Below the pieces are notes generated by a model that was given only the letters and a program-made list of their open reading frames with translations, was not told where the DNA came from and searched no databases. A program made the translations under genes and the position numbers. 64,000 nt of DNA from Paenibacillus sp. H1-7 (GTDB lineage: Bacteria > Bacillota > Bacilli > Paenibacillales > NBRC-103111), in the NCBI RefSeq assembly GCF_022354825.1, contig NZ_CP031168.1:5209501-5273500 (forward strand). The letters are read 5' to 3'. Of the stretch, positions 26,141-34,971 are shown in pieces; the first letter of the stretch is position 1; each line of letters begins with the position of its first letter.

Positions 26141-26947
26141 TCAATAGAAAATGATGGGCACCTCCACCAAATCCTGAATGCTGCCGTCTTTAGCACTGCG
26201 AGTGTAAACCATCAATATCCCTGTTTGAGTGGAGGGAGATTGATCGAAGGTGAGCTGCACATCGAATAATCCGAAAGCCGGAGCGCCTTGTGAAGCCGTC
26301 GCCGCACGTTCATGAGTGACGATACGCTCCATCGCGTCGCGAATTTGGTAATTTATCGTCGCTTCGAAGGCACGGGCACTTCCCGTCAAATGCTGTCCGG
26401 ATGCAACCCTCGTTCCGGGGTACGGCTGGTACACTACAATATTCGCCGAAGACGGCAGCGGGATGACCAAGTGGAACCCGTGATAAATGACATCGGGCGA
26501 CAGTCCCGTACGGTTTCGGTTCGCTTGCAGCAGCTCGTTCATCGAAACTCCAAATCGTCGGGAAATCCGGTACAGTGTATCTCCCTGCACTACCTCGTAA
26601 ACGAATGAGGCAACATTTAGCAATTGAGCTACTCGGATAATATCCTGCTGCTGAATGTCGTTGAGTCCGGCCAACATATCAACACTTAACGAGAAGCGTC
26701 CGGCGATCGAATACAGCGTATCTCCGGGCTGAACCTGATACAAGACAGAGCTCTGTTCTGCCATTCCCGGCAATCTCGCGAGCAGTACTTGACCGGGAAA
26801 AATTCGATTGGGATCTGCGACGGGCGGATACAGCGCATTGCTCTGTATTAGCGCCTGAACATTGGTACCCAATTGATTGGCGATCGAAGACAAGGTGTCC
26901 CCCTGGTGAACGGTATACAGCAAATGGGTGCCTGGTGAGATTGGCAT
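26141..26947 (-). CDS. LysM / Gmad2 protein, probable spore envelope protein
   Basis: A 268-residue protein with three LysM domains (about 10-58, 70-112 and 117-163), each starting with a Y-x-V-x-x-GDTL pattern. A C-terminal Gmad2 immunoglobulin-like domain (about 173-268) follows, containing GTRVASGQHLTGSARAFEA and a TRSAKDGS segment. LysM binds peptidoglycan, and Gmad2 occurs in spore germination and sporulation proteins. There is no signal peptide, which fits deposition on the forespore from the mother cell (inference). It is followed by a 310-base gap that carries the exporter leader. Confidence 0.88.
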   Translation of the reverse strand: MPISPGTHLLYTVHQGDTLSSIANQLGTNVQALIQSNALYPPVADPNRIFPGQVLLARLPGMAEQSSVLYQVQPGDTLYSIAGRFSLSVDMLAGLNDIQQQDIIRVAQLLNVASFVYEVVQGDTLYRISRRFGVSMNELLQANRNRTGLSPDVIYHGFHLVIPLPSSANIVVYQPYPGTRVASGQHLTGSARAFEATINYQIRDAMERIVTHERAATASQGAPAFGLFDVQLTFDQSPSTQTGILMVYTRSAKDGSIQDLVEVPIIFY

Positions 26948-27024
26948 GGAAATGCAGCTCCTCTACAGGTAGGTATATCCCCATGATATGCCGCAATCGT
27001 CCACTAACATGATAGATATTCCAA

Positions 27025-28002
27025 TTACTTTCTGTTTCGGCTGATTTGGTCTACCGCCTTCAGCTCTTCCACCGTCAATCGCTCAGGCAAATGCTGCAAT
27101 GCGTCGACGATTTGTTCCGGCCGGGATACCCCCATAATCGCTGAGGTAATAACCGGATTGCTCAGCACCCAAGCAAGGGCGAATTGAGCCAATGTCCAGC
27201 CTCGTTCGTCAGCCAGCTTCTGAAGGCTGGATATGATATCGAATGTACCTTCCTCTTCCATAAGCAGCTGCAGCCGCTTCTCTCCTTGTTCTCCGCGCGA
27301 GCCTTCAGGGGGCTTTTCGCCCGGACGGTACTTCCCTGTTAGCAACCCGCGTCCTAGCGGACTGTAGACAATTACGCCGACTTTTTCACTTGCACAAAAA
27401 GGAAGCAGCTCATTCTCGATTTCACGGGCCAATATGCTGTACTGCGGCTGCACGCTTTCAAAACGGCGAAGCTTGTTCTGCGCACTTACCCCATGGGCCT
27501 TGGCGATTTGCCACGCAGCATAGTTGGAACAGCCGATGTACCGGACTTTCCCTTGGTGGACCAGATCGTTCAACGCATCAAGCGTTTCTTCCAGCGGTGT
27601 ATTCTCGTCAAAGCGATGGACCTGATACAGGTCGATATGATCGGTCTGTAATCGGCGCAAAGAGCTCTCTACTGCCTTCATGATATGATACCGGCTTTGA
27701 CCGCCGTCGTTGATGTCCGTCCCTACTCTGCCATGGACTTTGGTAGCGAGGATAATGCGATCCCGCTTCCCCTTCAACCATTCCCCGATAATAGCCTCGG
27801 ATTCCCCGGATTGGGTTGGATCGCCGTTGTCCATCCCACGACCGTACACATCTGCCGTATCGAATAAAGTCATGCCCTGCTCCAATGCCATATCCATAAC
27901 CCGAAAGGATTGGTCCTTATCGATCCATCTTCCGAAGGCCATGCATCCCAAGCTGACCTCCGGCACCTTCAAGCCTGTGTTGCCAAGCACCCGGTATTGC
28001 AT
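27025..28002 (-). CDS. Aldo/keto reductase
   Basis: A 325-residue NADPH-dependent (beta/alpha)8-barrel oxidoreductase. The catalytic tetrad is recognisable as Asp and Tyr in LFDTADVYGRG, Lys in IILATKVHG and His in IDLYQVHRFD. The C-terminal IMGVSRPEQI segment is the cofactor-phosphate loop. It lies 50 bases downstream of a second aldo/keto reductase on the same strand, probably one operon. The substrate is unknown; sugar aldehydes or xenobiotic carbonyls are plausible. The ribosome site is GAGGTGAGAG. Confidence 0.93.
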   Translation of the reverse strand: MQYRVLGNTGLKVPEVSLGCMAFGRWIDKDQSFRVMDMALEQGMTLFDTADVYGRGMDNGDPTQSGESEAIIGEWLKGKRDRIILATKVHGRVGTDINDGGQSRYHIMKAVESSLRRLQTDHIDLYQVHRFDENTPLEETLDALNDLVHQGKVRYIGCSNYAAWQIAKAHGVSAQNKLRRFESVQPQYSILAREIENELLPFCASEKVGVIVYSPLGRGLLTGKYRPGEKPPEGSRGEQGEKRLQLLMEEEGTFDIISSLQKLADERGWTLAQFALAWVLSNPVITSAIMGVSRPEQIVDALQHLPERLTVEELKAVDQISRNRK

Positions 28003-28052
28003 CTACTCTCACCTCTTCACGAGAATCATATTTGCTCTATGCGATTGGTTTC

Positions 28053-28997
28053 TTAAACCGGTTTCGTTTCTTTCCACGCGGACGGGTGATCCTCACTTAC
28101 CAAATCAAGATCCGCCGCAGCGGCATTGGCTATGACCTGCTCAGGGCTTTTGCAGCCGGGAATTACGCTGGTAACAGCCTGATGCTTAAGACACCATGCG
28201 AGCGCCCATGTGGCCATATTGACGCCGGCCGGCAGCTCGTGATTCTGAATTTCCAGAACCTTTTGCAGTTTGATGGCCGTTTGCTCTTTGTCATGCCTCG
28301 AACGGACGTCATTGTCCGCAAATTCAGCGCCGGGCTTATATTTGCCGGATAAGTATCCGCTAGCCAGAGGGACGCGGGCAAGAACGCCGAGGTCCTGACG
28401 CTCACAAGAAGGGAATACCCGGTTTTCCGGCGTTTGATCAAGACGGTTATAGACAACTTGAATCGCTTTGGCATTCACTTTGGAGGCCGCATCCGTTTGG
28501 TGCAGATTATCATTGCTGCCGATAGAAATACCGAGATTTCTAATTTTACCGGCTTGAACTTGCTTGTCCAGCATCGTCCACAAATCATCGTTATCGAATA
28601 CTTCATCCGGGCCTGAATGGAATTGATATAAGTCAATATAATCGGTTTTCAAAGAGTTGAGCGATGCTTCCAGCTGAAGAAGCACCTCTTCGGCCGACCA
28701 ATAATTCTTAGCTGCATTGTTCCGGTCCGCATGGTTATGCCCGAACTTCGTAGCAAGCACCCAATTCGCTCTGCTGTTTCTGCGGGCTATATAATCGCCG
28801 ATAAAGCTTTCCGAGAGATGATGACCGTAGCACTCTGCCGTATCGATAAGATTAATGCCGACCTCGGAAGCCGTATCCAGAATGGCATCCACTTCATCCT
28901 GCGTAAAATCCTTACCCCAAGCTCCGCCAAATTGCCATGTGCCTACTCCAACTACGGAAACTTTCATCTCTGTTTTTCCCAGTCTGCGATATTTCAT
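28053..28997 (-). CDS. Aldo/keto reductase (second copy, diverged)
   Basis: A 314-residue barrel oxidoreductase. The tetrad residues lie in LIDTAECYGHH, WVLATKFGHN and IDLYQFHSGPD. Sequence similarity to its neighbour is modest, so this is not a recent duplication. ATG 28997 is preferred because AAGGAG lies 10 bases upstream. An in-frame ATG at 29006 sits directly on that site. It is first in a probable two-gene operon. Confidence 0.92.
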   Translation of the reverse strand: MKYRRLGKTEMKVSVVGVGTWQFGGAWGKDFTQDEVDAILDTASEVGINLIDTAECYGHHLSESFIGDYIARRNSRANWVLATKFGHNHADRNNAAKNYWSAEEVLLQLEASLNSLKTDYIDLYQFHSGPDEVFDNDDLWTMLDKQVQAGKIRNLGISIGSNDNLHQTDAASKVNAKAIQVVYNRLDQTPENRVFPSCERQDLGVLARVPLASGYLSGKYKPGAEFADNDVRSRHDKEQTAIKLQKVLEIQNHELPAGVNMATWALAWCLKHQAVTSVIPGCKSPEQVIANAAAADLDLVSEDHPSAWKETKPV

Positions 28998-29180
28998 TAG
29001 TGGCATTCTCCTTCGTATCGAGGTTTGGATGACTCTACTTCATTATACGGGTGTACTGCAGGCCCAACAAGAAATGAAAAAAAGGTACGCTAGTTTCCAA
29101 AACGTAACCGATAGCTGCTCCATGCGAAACTCGTACTCTATACATTCCTTGCTGCTAGAGGCTCTCTGTTGGAGACAAAA

Positions 29181-29727
29181 TCAAATCTCGTCGGATTCAT
29201 CCCTCGCTTCGGTCTTGCAAATAATCAGGCGGCGAATCGCATCCCGCAGGCTGTCACGAAGATCGGGCGGAGTATCTTCGTCCGTTACAAGCGTATGAAT
29301 CCGGTTCAGCGATGCCTTCCGGACCGAATCCCATACAGGAGAAAATCGCTTTGTCAAAGCGATATTGACGGAGCTCACAGTGTAATTTATATCCGAACGT
29401 CATGCCGTCCTCATCCACTTCTCCCCCGACCATATAGACCTTGATCTTCCCTTTCTTCTGGATCAGGTTTAATGTGACCAATGAGGAATTCGTAACGATA
29501 GTAAGGTTCTTATCAACAGGTATATATCTGGAGAGCACGAGCCCCGACGTATTTCCGTCGATGAAGACACTGTCGCCCTCCTCCAGAAGAAGCACCGCTT
29601 CACGCGCGATAGCTTCCTTCCGCTCCAAGTTAAGCTGCATTCTGTCATAAAACGGCATATCCCAAGTGGTTTGCTCTCTTTTGACGGCACCGCCATTATT
29701 ATTACCGTTGTTTACACAATACAGCAT
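29181..29727 (-). pseudogene. Broken DeoR-family regulator
   Basis: The upstream part (29254-29727) encodes the DeoR sensor domain from the wing of the DNA-binding domain onward (NNNGGAVKRE, then RKEAIAREAVLLLEEGDSVF). The helix-turn-helix is missing. After FDKAIFS near 29340 the frame changes. The other frame then continues RIHTLVTDEDTPPDLRDSL, the usual C-terminus, with about 50 residues lost between. It therefore has an N-terminal truncation plus an internal deletion and frameshift. It cannot bind DNA and is a relic of a lost sugar locus. Confidence 0.8.
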
Positions 29728-29810
29728 GGTTTTATGTAAAACCGGTCACAGTCAGTGGAAGAACAGTAATCCTTACGCTGGTTGTTCGATTTTGGATGGC
29801 AATAAAAAAA

Positions 29811-29830
29811 GCCGGCTTAGATAAGCCGAC
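29811..29830 (-). terminator. Intrinsic terminator of APH-like gene
   Basis: GCCGGCTTA pairs with TAAGCCGAC across a 2-base loop, followed on the minus strand by seven T (29804-29810). It lies 26 bases beyond the stop codon. Confidence 0.85.
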
Positions 29831-29855
29831 ACCGTTACGTATTCAATTCAACTAG

Positions 29856-30674
29856 CTATTGTGGCAGTGAATAATAATCCATTCCTCTATAGCCATTGAA
29901 GGCAGATAGAAGTCCGCAAAGACGAAGCCTCTCATGATCAATCCATTGTTTTCCATAGGATTGAAGGAATGTTTCGGCATAGCTGCCGCATTTTAAATTA
30001 AATTCCAGTGACCAAAGACCCCAAAAAATATCATAATGGCGATCACCTATACCACCATACCCCACATCAATAAATCCGCTTAATCGAAAATCATGCAAAA
30101 TGACATTCGGCAAGCAATAATCGCCATGGATGATTGTATTATCTTCACTGGCATTATTGAATAAAGAAACCAAATCCGCGTAAGCGGCTTCAATATTCGT
30201 ATAGCCCACATATTGAAGAAGACTGCTTTCCACTCTACCCTTGCGATAATTTCCCTCTGCGCGCATAACCATTTTCTCAAGATCGTTACTAATCGGACAA
30301 TCCGAATACCGGACATGATGGAAATGGGCAAGACTTTCGGCAAATACTCTGACTAATCGATCCGGCTGTGCAAGATACTCATCACTTGTTGCATCGCTGC
30401 CTGTAACTCGCTCTGTAAGTAAATAATCCTTTGAATCATCGGAAATGTAAAGTATTACTGTTGGACAGATCCCATATTGATGCAAATATTCCGTCATCAG
30501 GACCTCATTTTGCAAATGTCCCTTAGGCGTAATCTTCAGATAACAATGGTAGTCATTCTTTTCAATGAGATATACCGATGCCCTGACTTTGTTCTTAATG
30601 ACTGTCACTGCCGCTTCTCTTGCATAGGTTTGTACCTCTATAGGTAAGGAGTCGTAAAAAGCCGTTGTAGCCAT
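29856..30674 (-). CDS. Aminoglycoside phosphotransferase-fold kinase
   Basis: A 272-residue protein of the APH/choline kinase fold. The catalytic loop is IIHGDYCLPNVILHD (H-G-D-x-x-x-x-N), and the metal-binding segment that follows is FIDVGYGGIGDRHYD. The N-lobe lysine is likely in CYLKITPKG. The closest pattern is APH(3')-type, which phosphorylates aminoglycosides, but many chromosomal members have unknown small-molecule substrates. It is 6 bases downstream of a VOC-family gene in the same operon, with one promoter and a terminator, resembling a small resistance cassette. Resistance is inferred, not shown. Confidence 0.85.
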   Translation of the reverse strand: MATTAFYDSLPIEVQTYAREAAVTVIKNKVRASVYLIEKNDYHCYLKITPKGHLQNEVLMTEYLHQYGICPTVILYISDDSKDYLLTERVTGSDATSDEYLAQPDRLVRVFAESLAHFHHVRYSDCPISNDLEKMVMRAEGNYRKGRVESSLLQYVGYTNIEAAYADLVSLFNNASEDNTIIHGDYCLPNVILHDFRLSGFIDVGYGGIGDRHYDIFWGLWSLEFNLKCGSYAETFLQSYGKQWIDHERLRLCGLLSAFNGYRGMDYYSLPQ

Positions 30675-30680
30675 CCATCG

Positions 30681-31142
30681 CTACCTCGTACCATACCATG
30701 GAACATCCGGCGGGTCTTGAATGAAGCCCAGCATATTCCCCCAAGGATCATAAAACTTCAAAAATCTCCAGTGCCCTTTAGGATCCTCCTTTGCGGGAAC
30801 AAATTTGACGATTCTGGCTCCTTCTTCCAGCAGCTTCTCATGAATGGAGTCAATTTGAAACGTTTTAAACATAATAACAGGCATTTCTTCCTCATTCTTC
30901 ATGAAATTGGCTTTTGATGTGACATCGTTTGTTTTCCATAGCATGATGTTCCCTCGGCCCACACCGGCAAACCATGCATCCGCTTCCAATTTAGGCAGCT
31001 TACCCTCGACGCCAAGGATCTTCTTATACCACTCAGCTGCTTCAAGGAGATTGCCTGCTATCGGTATTTGTACGTGATCGATCGAAAAAATCGGTTTCTC
31101 CAAAGCTGCAGCAAGTACTTGTTCTGTTTGTTCCGTTGACAT
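30681..31142 (-). CDS. VOC-family (glyoxalase/dioxygenase fold) protein
   Basis: A 153-residue protein with two beta-alpha-beta-beta-beta units: IDHVQIPIAGNLLEAAEWYK at the start, and HWRFLKFYDPWGNMLGFIQD at the end. Family members bind a metal and act on glutathione adducts, ring cleavage, or antibiotics such as fosfomycin and bleomycin. The ligand here is unknown. ATG 31142 is preferred because GGAGG lies 8 bases upstream. A longer frame upstream (to 31346) runs through the promoter and is rejected. It is co-transcribed with the APH-like gene. Confidence 0.85.
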   Translation of the reverse strand: MSTEQTEQVLAAALEKPIFSIDHVQIPIAGNLLEAAEWYKKILGVEGKLPKLEADAWFAGVGRGNIMLWKTNDVTSKANFMKNEEEMPVIMFKTFQIDSIHEKLLEEGARIVKFVPAKEDPKGHWRFLKFYDPWGNMLGFIQDPPDVPWYGTR

Positions 31143-31180
31143 ATTGCCACCCTCCAAACATGATTGATGATTGCTCATTA

Positions 31181-31209
31181 ATAATACCGTACATATGTTC
31201 TTTTGTAAA
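31181..31209 (-). promoter_or_regulatory. Probable sigma-A promoter of VOC-APH operon
   Basis: On the minus strand TTTACA (31204-31209) and TATTAT (31181-31186) are separated by exactly 17 bases. Transcription would start a few bases before the ribosome site of the VOC gene. Confidence 0.65.
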
Positions 31210-31336
31210 TATTTTCCTTTGCTGCGATCCGGTAAGTAATCCTGCCCGAATTCATACGGCCAACCAGTTCTTCCTTCCATAAACAACGCAACTTTTTCTT
31301 CTGTCAGGTGTCTAATGGATTGGAAAGGAGTGGTAA

Positions 31337-32821
31337 TTGTTGCCAAAATCTAATGCATTCATGCAGCCCTATTGCATTATGATGACAATGTTTATTGCTG
31401 TTTTGATCATGTCCATTGTTTACAATACAGAAGCACAAGCAGACGGGAGTTGGAGCGAACAGCAAGGCAAGCTGACCTTGCTGGCCGATACTCCTTTTTA
31501 TGATGAAAAGACCGAAGACAACAAGCCTGCTGCCGTTATATCGGCGTTTCAATCCGTTCAAGTAGTTACACCAAGCGAGGGGCAGTTGCTCTCAATGAAT
31601 CCCTCCGATAAGGAGTGGTATCTCGTAAAAACCTGGCTAGGCTACAAATGGATACGAAACGGGCCTTCCGTCGTAAAACAGGAGTATCATCCCGTCTTTT
31701 TTGAAGTTATTTTTAACGAGATAGAAGACCTTTACAATTTCCCGGCAGAGGATCAAACCACCGGAGGAAAGCTCTCTCCACAGAAAGTAACGGCTATCGG
31801 CCAGCTTTTTACTTGCAATAAGGTACAATCGGATCCCGCCCAAGCAGCTACAGATCATTGCCGAATGTGGTACCTCATACAAACCTACCTGGGGGACAAA
31901 TGGATTTCCCCGACTGAAGCAGCTGAGCATTACGAGAGTAAGGATGCCGTTGCGGCTTTTACGCCCTCAGCTTCGATCCTTCAGAACAAACTCAGTTCCA
32001 GCATACGTGATCTTGAGCCTATACTTGCCAGGGGTTCATTGGAGCCCGTTTCATTTCATATCGAAAATGGGATCGCCCGATTTGAAGTGCGCAAGCTTTA
32101 CCGGCACCGCGATGAATTGAACGATCAGGAAACGGAAGCGCTGAAGAACGAAATATTCAAAGAGCTCGGAGGCTCTTTCCCCCTTTCAATTACAACGTAT
32201 GCCCTTGCTGACAAGGCGGATCTAAGAGGAAACATTGTCTCGATTGATGCAGCGGGAAACCGTGTGCTGGTAGTTAATTACGATAAAAGGACCGGATTGG
32301 AAATTTCTTCTCCTAAGGCTAGCTGGATTCGGCTTGTCGCCGATACGAGCGTCCACAGAACCGGGCATGATTCGCAGCTCAGCTTGCATGATCTTAAGAC
32401 GGGTCAGACCGTAGAAGTTTGGACTGCGAAGTTTACATTGTTAACTTATCCAGGACAGACAACCGGTTACGAGATCGCTATTGTTGATGAAGCAAAGCCT
32501 GGCGAAGAAGGAATCCCCTTGGGCACCATACTGGATGTTGACTTAGCCCGCATCGATACAATAGAATTGGAATTTAAAGTAGGAAAGCCACTCGTTATTC
32601 ATGATCCTAGTATCATCCAAGCCATCGCCGAAAGAATGCAGCGTATCCGTTTGCTAGCAGCAGATCTATATCCGTTATCGGACAATCAGCCGTACATCAT
32701 GACGCTGCATCAAGCCGATAAGAAAGCCGTCTATAACGCGCATCTTGTCCTTCAGCAGCTTCCTTACAGCCCCAACTCTCTAACCGCCGATCTGGATGAC
32801 TACATACTAAAGCTGAGATAA
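31337..32821 (+). CDS. Secreted protein of unknown function with SH3-like segments
   Basis: A 494-residue protein. A hydrophobic signal region (about 15-33, ending near AQA) is followed by two similar segments (WYLVKTWLGYKWIRNG at about 100 and WYLIQTYLGDKWISP at about 185). These look like SH3-type cell-wall modules. The rest, from about 215, is mixed alpha/beta with no recognised domain. Translation starts at TTG 31337 or TTG 31340, since AAAGGAG ends 6-9 bases upstream. It is divergent from the VOC-APH operon and closed by a strong bidirectional terminator. Confidence 0.75.
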   Translation: MLPKSNAFMQPYCIMMTMFIAVLIMSIVYNTEAQADGSWSEQQGKLTLLADTPFYDEKTEDNKPAAVISAFQSVQVVTPSEGQLLSMNPSDKEWYLVKTWLGYKWIRNGPSVVKQEYHPVFFEVIFNEIEDLYNFPAEDQTTGGKLSPQKVTAIGQLFTCNKVQSDPAQAATDHCRMWYLIQTYLGDKWISPTEAAEHYESKDAVAAFTPSASILQNKLSSSIRDLEPILARGSLEPVSFHIENGIARFEVRKLYRHRDELNDQETEALKNEIFKELGGSFPLSITTYALADKADLRGNIVSIDAAGNRVLVVNYDKRTGLEISSPKASWIRLVADTSVHRTGHDSQLSLHDLKTGQTVEVWTAKFTLLTYPGQTTGYEIAIVDEAKPGEEGIPLGTILDVDLARIDTIELEFKVGKPLVIHDPSIIQAIAERMQRIRLLAADLYPLSDNQPYIMTLHQADKKAVYNAHLVLQQLPYSPNSLTADLDDYILKLR

Positions 32822-32835
32822 GGCTCATGCAGCAC

Positions 32836-32873
32836 AAAAAAGGAACAACGGGATCACCCGTTGTTCCTTTTTT
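32836..32873. terminator. Strong bidirectional terminator
   Basis: A 17-bp perfect stem (32836-32852 with 32857-32873) has loop ATCA and six A / six T at its outer ends. It serves both the gene ending at 32821 on plus and the gene ending at 32896 on minus. Confidence 0.92.
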
Positions 32874-32895
32874 ATAGCATCCTGCCCATTCTCGC

Positions 32896-33792
32896 TTATC
32901 CTTGTTTTCCTGCGTAATTAAGCTCACCCGGATCGATATCGATCACAACGCGGCGCGGAGCCGCCAATGCGTATTGATGCTCGCAGCGCCAACGCATATC
33001 TTCTGTAAATCCGACGGTCTCGCCATCAGCGATCACATCCCCTTGTCGGAACAAATAGTAAGCGATATCCGTTAATGGTCCGACCATCTCGTTAGGCTCA
33101 AGATCATAGAAATGACACTGGACGTCCGGTATGCCGAGTGCCGCGAGCCCGATGGAATCCATTAAGCCTTCCCGCCGGCCGCTTCCCGTTCCTTCGACAT
33201 TATAGAAACGGACGTTCATGGCACCATACAGGATAGCCCCTTCATCGATTTGAGCCAAATACTCTTTAGGCTCGACCAGCTTATCGCTCTCCCGAAAATA
33301 GATTGCATCGCACGGAGCTGCCTCCAGAACCGCCCGAAGCGCGCCGGTGAACAACTGCAATCTGGATTGCGGCTCAAGCCCTGAAGCCATCATGTCGACT
33401 AACAGCAGCGAATGGCTGCACTCATTCAACGTCTCCTCCGCTTCCTGCCAATGCCAGGCTTGCTGAATTGCTGTACCATACTCACTAGCCTGACGATGCT
33501 CGATGTTCATTAAGCTGGTTTGTGCGGGCATTTCTCCTTCCGCATAGGTTACCATATAATTCAAATGAAAGAAGTGCAGCAGATTATCCTGATCCGCGTC
33601 ATTGGACTCCCATACCGCAAGTCCCGCTTCATCAACTTGCCGCTCTTCCTGCTTCCCTAGTTTCCCTGTGTACAGCTCCATCTTTTGATACAAGGCATTC
33701 CGATCGAGCTGCGGCTGCTGCCTATATTTCAATTCGACGGCATACACTCTTGCAAAGCCGAAATCTTTTTCTTCCTGAAGCAATTCCTCCAT
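32896..33792 (-). CDS. DUF4261-type protein
   Basis: A 298-residue soluble protein resembling the DUF4261 family. The centre carries CDAIYFRESDKLVEPKEYL, and the end has a PRRVVIDIDPGELN segment. There are no signal peptide or membrane segments. The family has no established function; members occur beside immunity-like genes. It follows a DUF1963/YwqG-type gene by 49 bases on the same strand, so the two are probably co-expressed. Confidence 0.65.
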   Translation of the reverse strand: MEELLQEEKDFGFARVYAVELKYRQQPQLDRNALYQKMELYTGKLGKQEERQVDEAGLAVWESNDADQDNLLHFFHLNYMVTYAEGEMPAQTSLMNIEHRQASEYGTAIQQAWHWQEAEETLNECSHSLLLVDMMASGLEPQSRLQLFTGALRAVLEAAPCDAIYFRESDKLVEPKEYLAQIDEGAILYGAMNVRFYNVEGTGSGRREGLMDSIGLAALGIPDVQCHFYDLEPNEMVGPLTDIAYYLFRQGDVIADGETVGFTEDMRWRCEHQYALAAPRRVVIDIDPGELNYAGKQG

Positions 33793-33841
33793 GTCTCTCC
33801 AAGCTCCTCATCTGCTCTTATCCTAATCTGCCTGCTCACGC

Positions 33842-34729
33842 TCAGCTTGAGTAAAGCGAGCAATATGTGCGGTCAAACCGTCCTGCCAGCAAATCCTCCT
33901 TGCGAATGAAAAATTGCAGTACCCCGGCATCCCACCAGCAAAACCCTATCTCCTGATCCGACTCAAGCTCCAGAAGCATCAGTGTATCTTGAATTTCTTG
34001 TTTGGCTTTAGTCTCATCTCCGGCAAAATGAGCGATGAGATGTTTCAGCGCCTCGGTTTTGCTATAGCTGTAGTTGGCGCCTGTCAATAGCATCAGGGCC
34101 GCCTCGTATTCACTATCGTCATGTTGACCCATAGGATAACCGAATAATCGGGCAACCTCACCTTTTCCGGCTCCGCTGATCGCAAAGCTCAAATCCTCGT
34201 ACTCTTCGTAGCCCACCGTCTCATTCTCGATCTGTTCATAATCGACATAAGCATAGTTAGGCGGTTCAAGTGAAGGACTGGCGATAACCCTGAATCCGTT
34301 ATACGAACCCTCCAAGGCCGTCACTTCCGGTGAAATCCGCCGCTCGGCAGAACCGAGCTGATCCTCAGGCACAACTAACACACGGTGTTCGATATTGTAA
34401 GCCGGCTCGTCTATTCCTACAAAAAAATAGAGCATTCCGTTAGCCGGAAGCGGCGATGATTCGTCATAATCGGTTACTTCTCTCAAATGGAGTTGAGCAA
34501 GAAATGTCATAGGGATGCCGTCGCTTGTCATCGGCCACTTCACTTGGCTCGGTAAATCAGGGTCTCCACCGACTCTGGACTCGCAAGAGCTAACATAGTC
34601 TGCAGCCCCGTCTTTCGTTAACCGGATGGTGGATCGGGTATTCTCGATGATATATTGGGAGGCATGGGCGAATCCGTGCTCCACAATTAAGCTCTCCAGT
34701 TGGATTCTCTGATGTTCATTCCAATTCAC
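33842..34729 (-). CDS. DUF1963 / YwqG-like protein
   Basis: A 295-residue protein with the YwqG pattern: SCESRVGGDPDLP near residue 50, then FLAQLHLREV and GMLYFFVG. It ends with YSKTEALKHLIAH and WDAGVLQFFIRKEDL. In B. subtilis, ywqG sits next to an LXG toxin-immunity locus, but no LXG or WXG gene is visible here, so an immunity role is conjecture. The start is GTG 34729, with GGGAGG 6 bases upstream. It is first in a two-gene unit with the DUF4261-type gene. Confidence 0.8.
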   Translation of the reverse strand: MNWNEHQRIQLESLIVEHGFAHASQYIIENTRSTIRLTKDGAADYVSSCESRVGGDPDLPSQVKWPMTSDGIPMTFLAQLHLREVTDYDESSPLPANGMLYFFVGIDEPAYNIEHRVLVVPEDQLGSAERRISPEVTALEGSYNGFRVIASPSLEPPNYAYVDYEQIENETVGYEEYEDLSFAISGAGKGEVARLFGYPMGQHDDSEYEAALMLLTGANYSYSKTEALKHLIAHFAGDETKAKQEIQDTLMLLELESDQEIGFCWWDAGVLQFFIRKEDLLAGRFDRTYCSLYSS

Positions 34730-34971
34730 TGTTAACCTCCCACACGTTTCAATATCTTTATTTTAAAAGATTCTTCCATCTGCTTCCATAATTCCTTGTA
34801 CCTAGGTCAAAGCAACCAATTGGACTAGGCCGGACATGCAATGCAATACCATGGGCATGGTTGGAATATTATAGTAAGTACAAAATCTATTTAGAAGTTG
34901 TTGATACTATCGGATATAATAGAATGTATTGCAACTTGTACATCCAAGTCCATTTTGCCTACTTTATTTCT
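34730..34971. other. Intergenic region before transporter leader
   Basis: No gene was seen here. The only signal is a perfect -10 hexamer TATAAT on plus (34915-34920) without a good -35 partner. It would start transcription shortly upstream of the leader ORF at 34984. Confidence 0.5.

Noticed and set aside
31143..31346. An N-terminal extension of the VOC protein to 31346
   Set aside because: It would include the promoter at 31181-31209 and bears no resemblance to VOC proteins. ATG 31142 has an ideal ribosome site.
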